Shown: positions 1 to 7,539 of the stretch, one piece after another
Layout: every line of letters starts with the position of its first letter
How positions within the stretch are numbered: the first letter of the stretch is position 1
Source: an uncultured Clostridia bacterium
Lineage (GTDB): Bacteria; Bacillota; Clostridia; Oscillospirales; Oscillospiraceae
NCBI GenBank assembly: GCA_947365965.1
Contig: CANAZG010000003.1
Coordinates: 1 to 64,000, forward strand
Length of the DNA: 64,000 nucleotides
Direction of reading: 5' to 3'
The notes under the pieces: generated by a model
What the model was told of the DNA's origin: nothing
Seen by the model: the letters and a program-made list of their open reading frames with translations, nothing else
The model's database searches: none
Position numbers and translations under genes: made by a program

Positions 1-48
1 GTCTCTCTTTCTCATTTATCCCCCTTCGCTGCCCCCGCCGGCACCCTT

Positions 49-62
49 GGGGGGGGGGGGGG
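49..62. repeat. G14 homopolymer tract
   Basis: Run of 14 consecutive G followed by TATTTTTTTTAATTTA. Confidence 0.9.
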
Positions 63-78
63 TATTTTTTTAATTTAG

Positions 79-107
79 GGGGCCTGCCGGGATGCATCCG
101 GCAGGCC
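79..107. terminator. Strong intergenic hairpin GGGCCTGCCGG-GATGCAT-CCGGCAGGCCC, possible terminator
   Basis: Near-perfect inverted repeat followed on + by GCTGCTTTTTC. Confidence 0.5.
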
Positions 108-137
108 CGCTGCTTTTTCATATAAGACTCTCTTCGG

Positions 138-368
138 TCAGGCGCTGAGCTCCTGATAGTTAATCACAGACAGCTCGCTCATGGCGGCCTTGGCGGCCTG
201 GACATACTGCTCCAGCTGCTTTGCCACCGGGGCGGTATACATCACCTCGCCGCAGTCCGGGCAGACATAGGACGGGACGCGGCGCACAATCACAATACAG
301 CTATCCATGTCCACGATATGATTGGTCTTGCGCGGCTCCGCCTCGGCGGCACAACGACAGCATCTCAT
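138..368 (-). CDS. YgiT-type (MqsA N-terminal-like) zinc finger protein, putative antitoxin
   Basis: 76 aa with CxxC...CPDCGE zinc ribbon; 4-bp overlap with upstream DUF4258-like ORF. Confidence 0.75.
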   Translation of the reverse strand: MRCCRCAAEAEPRKTNHIVDMDSCIVIVRRVPSYVCPDCGEVMYTAPVAKQLEQYVQAAKAAMSELSVINYQELSA

Positions 369-700
369 TCCGCATCCTCCTTTTGACGCGTTCTGTAGTC
401 CGGCCCGAATTTCTCCCGGGTGGGATAGTACGCGGTAATCAAGTACAGACAGCCGCCGCCTACGGAACAGACAACGTGCAGCGGACGGTTTTCCAGAAGC
501 GCACAGAATATGAGACAGCTTGGAAAGGGATAATCGTCTGGATACTCCTCTATTATCTCCCCGTTCATGATGGCATATTCCACATCCGCAATCAATATCC
601 CGCGCTTTTCCAGGCGGAGCTGGCAGTGGCGCGTGATAATCTCATTCTCTGTGCCGCAGAGCCTGCGCGCCTCCTCAAAATCGAACACAGCGCCGGCCAC
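365..700 (-). CDS. DUF4258-like small protein, putative toxin partner
   Basis: 111 aa; ITRHCQLRLEKRGI..DVEYAI.NGEIIEEYPDD pattern; adjacent YgiT-type gene. Confidence 0.7.
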   Translation of the reverse strand: MAGAVFDFEEARRLCGTENEIITRHCQLRLEKRGILIADVEYAIMNGEIIEEYPDDYPFPSCLIFCALLENRPLHVVCSVGGGCLYLITAYYPTREKFGPDYRTRQKEDAE

Positions 701-702
701 GC

Positions 703-1989
703 TTACTCCCCCAGGAAAAACCTTCCCGCCTCCTCCCGGAACACGGACCCGTAGAACAGGGTCATCACCTGGATGAGGTACTGGGTGTCCTTCACCCCCG
801 TCGTCTCAAAGCAGGAGTGCATGGCCAGCTGGGGCAGGCCGATGTCCACTGTATTGAGGGACAGGTGGGAATTGGAGATGTTCCCCAGAGTGGACCCGCC
901 GGCCATATCCGAGCGGTTGGAGAACTGCTGCACCGGCACATCCGCCTTGCGGCACAGGGCCGTGAAGATGGCCTGGGACGCGCCGTCGGTGGCGTAGCGG
1001 ACGCCGTGCTTGATGACCGGGCCGCCGTTCATGGCGGGACGGTGGGTGGCGTCGGCGTACTCCGGGTGGTTGGGGTGGACCGCGTGGGCGTTGTCCGCCG
1101 ACACCAGGAAGCTGTGGGCCATGGCCTGGGCCCGGTTCTTGCCGAAGGCGGCGCAGACCCTATCCGCCACATCGGCCAGGAACGTGCCGTCCGCCCCCTG
1201 CTTGGTGAGGCTGCCCACCTCCTCGTTGTCCAGCAGCGCAAACACCGGCACGCTGGCCGCCTCTTTCGCCTCCATAAAGCCCCGGAAGCAGCCATAGGCG
1301 CACTGGAGGTCATCCAGCATGGGCGCGGACACAAACTGGTCCTCCGCCCCCCACACAAGGCCCTTCTCCCGCAGGCAGAGGAACAGGTCCGTGCCCAGGA
1401 TGTCCCCGGCCTCGCAGCCCGCCGCCTGGGCCACAATGGCCCGGAAGCTGCCCTTCTCCAGCCCCAGCCCCATGAGGGGGACCATGTCGGTTTTGGGGTC
1501 ATACTTGAAGCCGTCGTTGATATTCCGGTTCATGTGGATGGCCACGTTGGGGATCATCAGCAGGTCCCGATCCACGTACACCAGCCGGGTCTCCACCCCG
1601 TCCGCGGTCTGCACCAGCACCCGGCCCGCCACGGTCAGAGGCCGGTCCATCCAGGGCGCGCACAGCATCCCGCCGTACTTCTCCACGTTCAGCCGCAGGT
1701 AGTTCTCCGGCCCGGTCAGCTCCGCGTTCTCCTTCACCCGCAGGCAGGGCGCGTCGGAGTGGCTGGCGGAGATCATAAAGCCGGAGAAGTCCCCGCCGGG
1801 GATCCGGAACGCTGTCAGGGCGGAGCCATTGCGGGTGACGTAGTACTTCCCGCCCGGGGCCAGCGCCCAGTCCCTGCCCTCATAGAGCTGGGTATAGCCG
1901 TTCTGCTCCAGCTCCTGGGCGAGGTTGGCCACAGCGTGGTAGCGGCTGGGGCTACGGGACAGGAAATCCAGTAGTTCGGTCATTGTCAA
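703..1989 (-). CDS. M18 family aminopeptidase
   Basis: 428 aa; SASHSDAPCLRVK, LDNEEVGSLTKQGADG, SADNAHAVHPNHPEY, SNRSDMAGGSTLG metallopeptidase motifs. Confidence 0.92.
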   Translation of the reverse strand: MTMTELLDFLSRSPSRYHAVANLAQELEQNGYTQLYEGRDWALAPGGKYYVTRNGSALTAFRIPGGDFSGFMISASHSDAPCLRVKENAELTGPENYLRLNVEKYGGMLCAPWMDRPLTVAGRVLVQTADGVETRLVYVDRDLLMIPNVAIHMNRNINDGFKYDPKTDMVPLMGLGLEKGSFRAIVAQAAGCEAGDILGTDLFLCLREKGLVWGAEDQFVSAPMLDDLQCAYGCFRGFMEAKEAASVPVFALLDNEEVGSLTKQGADGTFLADVADRVCAAFGKNRAQAMAHSFLVSADNAHAVHPNHPEYADATHRPAMNGGPVIKHGVRYATDGASQAIFTALCRKADVPVQQFSNRSDMAGGSTLGNISNSHLSLNTVDIGLPQLAMHSCFETTGVKDTQYLIQVMTLFYGSVFREEAGRFFLGE

Positions 1990-2059
1990 TCTCCTCCATT
2001 TTGTACTGATTCTTTCAAAAAACTTTACAGGCTCTTATTCCGACTACAAACATTTTTTG

Positions 2060-2788
2060 TCAATAAAACCACACAAAGGCGTGGTGAACGGGCTTCTCCC
2101 CGCCGCTCTGGATCTCCACCTGGTGCTTCCCATCCTCTGTGAGGGCGTACAGGCACCGGATGGTCGTGCCCTCCAGGATCTGCCGGCGGAAGACCACCTC
2201 CACCGTATTGGGCAGGCGGTCAAACACCTCCCGGGGCAGGGCCTCCAGGGCGTAGTCCAGATAGTGGATATTGTTGACATGGCGGTTGGCGTCCATGTCC
2301 CGCCGCCCGGCCAGGGTGGAGAAGGCCGCAGGGGTGTCCGGCGGGGTGACGCCGTTGGAGAGCAGGGGCGCGTCAAATACGCTCCGCTCCTCCACGTCGT
2401 AGGCCTCCCGGACCGCCTCAGTGACCCGGGTGAGCCGGCCGGTTCCGGCGTTCACCAGGACCCACTTGGAAGCGCCCCGGGCGATCAGCTCCTCCCCGTG
2501 CCAGACCAGAAAGTCCCGCTCTGAGAAGAAGCCGTCCAGGGTCCGGGGCCAGGTCTCCGCCCGCACATGGGCCCGCCAGGGGGGACGGGCGGCGAGCTCC
2601 GCCCGCCAGCCGGAGAGGATCCAGCATACGCCGGTGCGGGGCAGGTCCTTGGGGCCGAACCCCCGCTCGTCAGAGGCAATGGCGGCGGCCTCCTGGAGGA
2701 TGCGCAGCAGGCCCCGGTGGTTCAGCCGGTGGTCCATTCCCACGTCGGGGTAGGTGATATCAGTTTCGTAAATATATGGCGTATCCAT
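2060..2788 (-). CDS. Acyl-ACP thioesterase (hotdog fold)
   Basis: YETDITYPDVGMDHRLNHRGLLRILQEAA and DANRHVNNIHYLDYALEALP motifs; start set at MDTPYIYE. Confidence 0.88.
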   Translation of the reverse strand: MDTPYIYETDITYPDVGMDHRLNHRGLLRILQEAAAIASDERGFGPKDLPRTGVCWILSGWRAELAARPPWRAHVRAETWPRTLDGFFSERDFLVWHGEELIARGASKWVLVNAGTGRLTRVTEAVREAYDVEERSVFDAPLLSNGVTPPDTPAAFSTLAGRRDMDANRHVNNIHYLDYALEALPREVFDRLPNTVEVVFRRQILEGTTIRCLYALTEDGKHQVEIQSGGEKPVHHAFVWFY

Positions 2789-2851
2789 CATTCCTTCTTT
2801 GGTTTTCTCCATTGTACTACCAAACGTTGGGAATGTCAAAGGGGGAAAGGC

Positions 2852-4090
2852 CTACGCCCGGATCCCCGCCTGCCGGAAGGCCTCCTCCAGCCGGGCCATA
2901 TCGCTGGGGATGGAGATGGGCTCGCCGCAGGCCGCGATAGCGTTGGCCACGTCCTTGAGCCCGTTGCCGGTGACCACGCTGACCACGGTGGCCTCCGGGG
3001 GGATCCTGCCCGCCTCGCAGAGCTTTTTCAGCCCCGCCGTACCCGTCACGCCCGCCGGTTCGCCGAACACCCCGCACCGGCGGCCCAGAAGCTTCTGCGC
3101 CGCCATGATCTCCTGATCGGACACGTTCACCGTCAGGCCCTTGGACTCACGGATGGCCATGAGGGCCTTGTCCGCGTTCCGGGGCACGCCCACGGCGATG
3201 GAATCGGCCAGGGTGTTCTCCTCCATGGGACGCCAAGCCTCCCCGGTCTCAATGGCCCGGTTCAGGGGGCAGCAGCCCTCCGCCTGGGCGGAGATCAGAC
3301 GGGGCAGGCGGTCGATGAACCCGATGGCGTGGAGGTCCTTGAGACCCTTCCAGAGTCCGGCGATGGTACAGCCGTCTCCCACGGAGATGGCGATATAGTC
3401 CGGCACGGTCCAGCCCAGCTGCTCCATGATCTCCAGGCCCACGGTCTTTTTGCCCTCGGAGAGGTAGGGGTTGATGGCGGCGTTGCGGTTATACCAGCCC
3501 CACTTCTCAATGGCGGCCTTGCTCAGCTCGAAGGTATCCTCGTAGCTGCCCTGGACCGACACCACGGTGGCCCCGAAGGTCATCAGCTGGGCCACCTTGC
3601 CCTTGGGGGCGCGGCTGGGGACAAAGATGTACGTACTCAGCCCTGCCGCCGCCGCGTTTCCCGCCAGGGAGGAGGCGGCGTTGCCGGTGGAGGAGCAGGC
3701 GATCACCTGGGCTCCCGCCTCCCGGGCCTTGGCCACGGCCATGGCGCTGGCCCGGTCCTTCAGGGAGGCGGTGGGGTTGATGCCGTCGTCCTTGATATAG
3801 AGCCTGGCGACACCCAGCTCACGGGCCAGGGCGTCCGCCTCATAGAGGGGGCTGCCGCCCACCCGCAGAGGGGGCAGGGGGGTGTCCGTCTCCACAGGCA
3901 GCAGCTCGCGGAACCGCCACATGGTGTTGTCCCGGCGCTGGGCCAGCGCGTCCTTGGTGAGGACGGAGCGAATGTAGTCATAGTCGTAGATGATGTCCAG
4001 AATGCCGCCGCAGGCGCAGTTGGTCAGATCGGGCGCGGCGGCGTAAATCTTCCCGCATTTCACGCATTTCGCGTGCTTCACGTTTTTCAT
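2852..4090 (-). CDS. thrC: Threonine synthase (PLP-dependent)
   Basis: 412 aa; CVKCGKIY...CACGGILD N-terminal ribbon, LYIKDDGINPTASLKDRASAMAVAKA PLP lysine motif. Confidence 0.9.
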   Translation of the reverse strand: MKNVKHAKCVKCGKIYAAAPDLTNCACGGILDIIYDYDYIRSVLTKDALAQRRDNTMWRFRELLPVETDTPLPPLRVGGSPLYEADALARELGVARLYIKDDGINPTASLKDRASAMAVAKAREAGAQVIACSSTGNAASSLAGNAAAAGLSTYIFVPSRAPKGKVAQLMTFGATVVSVQGSYEDTFELSKAAIEKWGWYNRNAAINPYLSEGKKTVGLEIMEQLGWTVPDYIAISVGDGCTIAGLWKGLKDLHAIGFIDRLPRLISAQAEGCCPLNRAIETGEAWRPMEENTLADSIAVGVPRNADKALMAIRESKGLTVNVSDQEIMAAQKLLGRRCGVFGEPAGVTGTAGLKKLCEAGRIPPEATVVSVVTGNGLKDVANAIAACGEPISIPSDMARLEEAFRQAGIRA

Positions 4091-4113
4091 GGCGGCGCTC
4101 CTTGTTTAGTAGT

Positions 4114-4160
4114 CATTCTTTTTTCTTGAAAGAAAAAAGAATCAAAAAAGAACTTTAGAG
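4114..4160 (-). repeat. Leader hairpin repeat, copy 1 (upstream of thrC)
   Basis: ATTCTTTTTTCTT-GA-AAGAAAAAAGAAT 13-bp perfect stem plus CAAAAAAGAACTTTAGAG flank; same family as 7465, 8959, 47413, 47531, 47572. Confidence 0.9.
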
Positions 4161-4192
4161 AGGGTGTTCTGCTGGAAATCCTCCGAAAGCGG

Positions 4193-4369
4193 TCATTCCT
4201 CGTCTTCCCGAAGATTTTCTAATGCGACACGGACCGCCTCAATGACAAATGCTGAAAAATTACAGTTCGTGCCGCGAATTGCTTCCTCAACATCTGCGAT
4301 GACATCGTCAGGAAAACGAATGGTTTTATTTGTCGTTGTATAAACCGTGGGTATTTTGAATTTTCGCAT
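4193..4369 (-). CDS. Small ribbon-helix-helix-like (Arc/YlcI-type) protein, copy A
   Basis: MRKFKIP..TTNKTIRFPDDVIADVEEAIRG..CNFSAFVIEAVRVALENLREDEE; GAGGTG SD upstream of MRKFK. Confidence 0.7.
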   Translation of the reverse strand: MRKFKIPTVYTTTNKTIRFPDDVIADVEEAIRGTNCNFSAFVIEAVRVALENLREDEE

Positions 4370-4388
4370 ATTGCACCTCGTCATATAA

Positions 4389-4446
4389 GTAGGGGCGGCG
4401 GCGCGGAGGGTTTCGTAACATGCGGGCGAGCAATGCTCGCCCCTAC
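4389..4446. repeat. 58-bp MITE-like repeat with GTAGGGGCG/CGCCCCTAC ends
   Basis: Terminal inverted repeats plus internal GCGAGCAATGCTCGC hairpin, located between two RHH paralogs. Confidence 0.6.
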
Positions 4447-4447
4447 A

Positions 4448-4624
4448 TTATGGTTCGTCTTCCCGAAGATTTTCTAATGCGACACGTGTTGCCTCTACCA
4501 CAAAGGCAGTAAAGGTACAATCCTTGCCCTGTATTGCTTTCTCAACATCCTCAATAATGTCATTGGGAAAACGAATACTTTTACTTGTTGTCGGTGGGAT
4601 TTTAGGAATTTTGAATTTAGCCAT
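4448..4624 (-). CDS. Small ribbon-helix-helix-like protein, copy B (paralog of 4193..4369)
   Basis: MAKFKIPKIPPTTSKSIRFPNDIIEDVEKAIQG..CTFTAFVVEATRVALENLREDEP; 32-nt identical 3' end with copy A. Confidence 0.7.
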   Translation of the reverse strand: MAKFKIPKIPPTTSKSIRFPNDIIEDVEKAIQGKDCTFTAFVVEATRVALENLREDEP

Positions 4625-4756
4625 ACTGCACCTCGTCACACATAGTATATGACGATTGTATTACAGCATTTATCCCTACTTAGAATTACATTTGAGCTTC
4701 ATTTATATCGCACTCACAACTCGATGGTGATATAATAGTAAACGAGGTGATGAAAT

Positions 4757-4918
4757 ATGGATAACTTCCCCAAATACTACACGCGATTATTCAATGGCAT
4801 AACAGACGCGCTGGAGGCGCTGGGGGAGCAAAACTATGTCAAAGCCCAGGATCTTCTCATCCGAGCCCAGCAGGACGCGGAGGAGATGTACCTGGAGGAC
4901 GAGGATGAAGAGGAATAG
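4757..4918 (+). CDS. Small acidic helical protein (53 aa)
   Basis: Translated by eye: MDNFPKYYTRLFNGITDALEALGEQNYVKAQDLLIRAQQDAEEMYLEDEDEEE; GAGGTGATGAAAT SD; not in the ORF track. Confidence 0.6.
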   Translation: MDNFPKYYTRLFNGITDALEALGEQNYVKAQDLLIRAQQDAEEMYLEDEDEEE

Positions 4919-4956
4919 AAGAAAAGGGCGGGGCCAGCGGTCCCGCCCTTGTTGAT

Positions 4957-5103
4957 TCAGTCCTCCAGCGTGGTTTGCAGATCCGCCAGCAGCTCCCGCA
5001 TCTGCTCCTTGGCCCGCTCCGGATCCTTCTCCTCAATCGCGCTCTTGATCCGCGCAATCAGCATACGAAGAAGGGCGTTGAATTGCTTGTCAGTCTGTCC
5101 CAT
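4957..5103 (-). CDS. Small helical protein (48 aa)
   Basis: Translated by eye: MGQTDKQFNALLRMLIARIKSAIEEKDPERAKEQMRELLADLQTTLED; AAAGGAGCG SD; not in the ORF track. Confidence 0.6.
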   Translation of the reverse strand: MGQTDKQFNALLRMLIARIKSAIEEKDPERAKEQMRELLADLQTTLED

Positions 5104-5133
5104 AGTACGCTCCTTTCATTATTCAGCCTGCGC

Positions 5134-6615
5134 TTACAGATTCTTCAGCAGGCCCGTAGCCTCGTTGAACTCGTTGATGAGCGCATCCAGCTCAGCGGCC
5201 TGGGCGTGGACCGCGTCCCAGGTGTTCTCCGTGTCGTACCACAGCGCGTTCAGGTCCTTCACGTCCCGGGCCTGCTGCTCCACCCAAGTGTAGTACTTGA
5301 GGTTGTGTACCCGCTTGCGGTCCGTGTAGGAGAGCTCCAGCATGCTGTCCGTCTTGAGCCCCAGCATGTGCAGGTGGTGGTCCAGGGCCGCCTCGTGGAC
5401 GCTGTACGCGCCGTGCATCTCGTCCAGCTCCGTGATCCGGCTCCGGTACATGTCCGCGCTGTCGGTGAGCACCGTGCCCACCACGTCGTGCTCCGTGAGC
5501 TCGTAGTATTTCGCCATCTTGATGCAGCAGAGCACGTTGGCAATGCCGCTGATGCCCAGCCAGCGCAGCTTCTCAATGAGCGCGGCCTCCAGGCCCAGCT
5601 CCTCTTTGAGGTACTTCTCGCCGTCGGGGGTGTTGAACAGGCGCAGGAGCCGCTGGCTGTCCTCATCGTCAATGGCAATGGCCATGTCGGTGTTCTTCAC
5701 GTTGTGGATCCAGGGGATGTGCTTGTCTCCGATGCCCTCGATGCGGTGGCCGCCGAAGCCGTTGTCCAGGATGGTGGGGCACTGGAGGGCCTCGCCTACG
5801 GCCAGCTTGAGGCGGGGATAGCGCTCCTTGAGGAGATCGCCGGCGCTCATGGTGCCCGCAGAGCCGGAGGTAAAGCAGGCCCCGGCAAAGCGGTCCCCGG
5901 GCCGCTTCACAGCCTCAAAGAGGTCCGCCAGGGCGCGGCCGGTGACGTTGTAGTGCCACAGGGGGTTGCCCATCTCCTCGAATTGGTTGAAGATCATGTA
6001 CTGGGGGTCCTGCTTGAGCTCCCAGGTCTTGTCGAAGATCTCCTTCACGTTGCTCTCGCACCCCGGGGTGGCGATGACCTCGCCGGCAATGGATTTGAGC
6101 CAGCTGAACCGCTCCTGGCTCATCTCCGCAGGGAGGATGGCCACGCTCTCGCAGGCCAGGAGCTTGGAGTTGAACGCGCCGCCCCGGCAGTAGTTGCCCG
6201 TGGAGGGCCACACGGCCTTGTGCCAGGAGGCGTCAAACTGTCCGGTGACCAGCCGGGGGGCCAGACAGCCGAAGGACGCGCCCACCTTGTGGCACCCGGT
6301 GGGGAACCACTTGCCCGCCATGGCGATGATCCGGCAGGGCACGCCGGAGAGACTGCTGGGGATCTCCACGTAGTTGGGCGTATCCTGGAAGAGGCCGCCG
6401 GACTCCTTGGCCTCGTTCTTCCAGGTGATGCGGAAGAGGTTCAGGGGGTTCACGTCCCACAGGCCCACGCCCTTCAGCTTCTCCTGAATGGGGGCGGGGA
6501 TGGTCTTCGGATTCTGCATCTGGGCGATGGTGGGGATGATGACCCCATTGTCCTTGGCCTTGGCCACGTTCTTGGCCAGAATTTCCCTGTTGATGGTGAG
6601 ATCAATCTTGCTCAT
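5134..6615 (-). CDS. PLP-dependent (fold type II) enzyme of uncertain reaction
   Basis: 493 aa; FPTGCHKVGASFGCLAPRLVTG and STGNYCRGGAFNSKLLACESVAILP; operon with YheO-like regulator, divergent from the ygeY/ygeW cluster. Confidence 0.75.
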   Translation of the reverse strand: MSKIDLTINREILAKNVAKAKDNGVIIPTIAQMQNPKTIPAPIQEKLKGVGLWDVNPLNLFRITWKNEAKESGGLFQDTPNYVEIPSSLSGVPCRIIAMAGKWFPTGCHKVGASFGCLAPRLVTGQFDASWHKAVWPSTGNYCRGGAFNSKLLACESVAILPAEMSQERFSWLKSIAGEVIATPGCESNVKEIFDKTWELKQDPQYMIFNQFEEMGNPLWHYNVTGRALADLFEAVKRPGDRFAGACFTSGSAGTMSAGDLLKERYPRLKLAVGEALQCPTILDNGFGGHRIEGIGDKHIPWIHNVKNTDMAIAIDDEDSQRLLRLFNTPDGEKYLKEELGLEAALIEKLRWLGISGIANVLCCIKMAKYYELTEHDVVGTVLTDSADMYRSRITELDEMHGAYSVHEAALDHHLHMLGLKTDSMLELSYTDRKRVHNLKYYTWVEQQARDVKDLNALWYDTENTWDAVHAQAAELDALINEFNEATGLLKNL

Positions 6616-7258
6616 GACGCTTTTCCTCCTGTTTTAGATCAATGTAAGAATACAGCGTGTATTTGGAGATACCGAAGTACTTGGCCACCTTGTCGCCGCT
6701 CTTGGTGACCAGAAACGCCCCGTGCTGGCTGAGGAACTGGATGGCCCGGACCTTGTCGTCCTTGTTCATGAGGGCCACCGGCTTGCCCACCAGGGCCACG
6801 CTCTGCTCAATGAGGCCGTCCAGCAGGTCGTTTACGTTGACCACGGCGATATTCTCCTCCCGCTGGCCGCAGGGGGCGCAGGTGATGGCGGATACGGCCT
6901 GCTCCACCATCATGAGGGCGGAGATGTCGAAGTTGATGGACAGGATGCCGGACACCGCCCCGCCGGGGGAGCGGACGTAGACGGTGGAGGATTTGAGGAC
7001 CTTGCCGTCGTCGGTGCGGCAGAGGTAGCCCAGGCAGTCCTGGGGGTCCTCGTTGCGGCCCATGATCTGCTCCAGGACCACGTTGGAGGGGCCGTCCCCC
7101 ACGCGCCGGCCGGTGACGTGACCGTTTTCAATGTGTACGATGGAGTGGGCCGGGTCCTGGCTCTCCAGGTCGTGGACCACCACCTCGCAGTTGGGGCCGA
7201 ACTGGGCGGCCAGGGCGGCCGCCACCTGCTTGAGTACGGACAGCTGATGGGGTTCCAA
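6602..7258 (-). CDS. YheO/DauR-like PAS plus HTH transcriptional regulator
   Basis: FGPNCEVVVHDLESQDPAHSIVHIENGHVTGRRVGDG and C-terminal KVAKYFGISKYTLYSYIDLKQEE HTH. Confidence 0.82.
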   Translation of the reverse strand: MEPHQLSVLKQVAAALAAQFGPNCEVVVHDLESQDPAHSIVHIENGHVTGRRVGDGPSNVVLEQIMGRNEDPQDCLGYLCRTDDGKVLKSSTVYVRSPGGAVSGILSINFDISALMMVEQAVSAITCAPCGQREENIAVVNVNDLLDGLIEQSVALVGKPVALMNKDDKVRAIQFLSQHGAFLVTKSGDKVAKYFGISKYTLYSYIDLKQEEKRHEQD

Positions 7259-7333
7259 AACGGTATCGACCTCCCTCTCCCCGGGCTGACCCTGGGGGTG
7301 AATTTCCGCGGGTCCGGATGTGCTTCTAGGTCC

Positions 7334-7362
7334 ATCATACCAGTATTGACAGGAGAATGCAA
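7334..7362 (-). promoter_or_regulatory. Predicted sigma-A promoter for the YheO-like regulator operon
   Basis: On -: TTGCAT-17 nt-TATGAT. Confidence 0.6.
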
Positions 7363-7364
7363 TG

Positions 7365-7400
7365 GGTTTTCAAAAAAATTTTTAGGTTTTCAAAAAAATT
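7365..7400. promoter_or_regulatory. Paired 16-bp direct repeats GGTTTTCAAAAAAATT (7365-7380 and 7385-7400)
   Basis: Two identical 16-mers at 20-bp period, between the two divergent promoters. Confidence 0.7.
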
Positions 7401-7402
7401 GT

Positions 7403-7430
7403 TTGACAACGAAATTTTCTATGCTATGAT
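7403..7430 (+). promoter_or_regulatory. Predicted sigma-A promoter for ygeY-type gene
   Basis: TTGACA-16 nt-TATGAT. Confidence 0.7.
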
Positions 7431-7464
7431 AGAAGCAGAAACCGCAGAGGCCGGGACCGGGCGG

Positions 7465-7503
7465 AAGTTCTTTTTGATTCTTTTTCTTTCAAGAAAAAGA
7501 ATG
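7465..7503 (+). repeat. Leader hairpin repeat, copy 2 (upstream of YgeY-type gene)
   Basis: AAGTTCTTTTTG ATTCTTTTTCTT-TC-AAGAAAAAGAAT G. Confidence 0.9.
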
Positions 7504-7539
7504 TTGACAGATAAATATGAGAAACGGAGGGCGTGACGT

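Noticed and set aside
2567-4129. 520-aa + strand ORF antisense to thioesterase and thrC
   Set aside because: Antisense to two well-supported genes; Gly/Arg/His/Leu-rich shadow translation typical of high-GC DNA.
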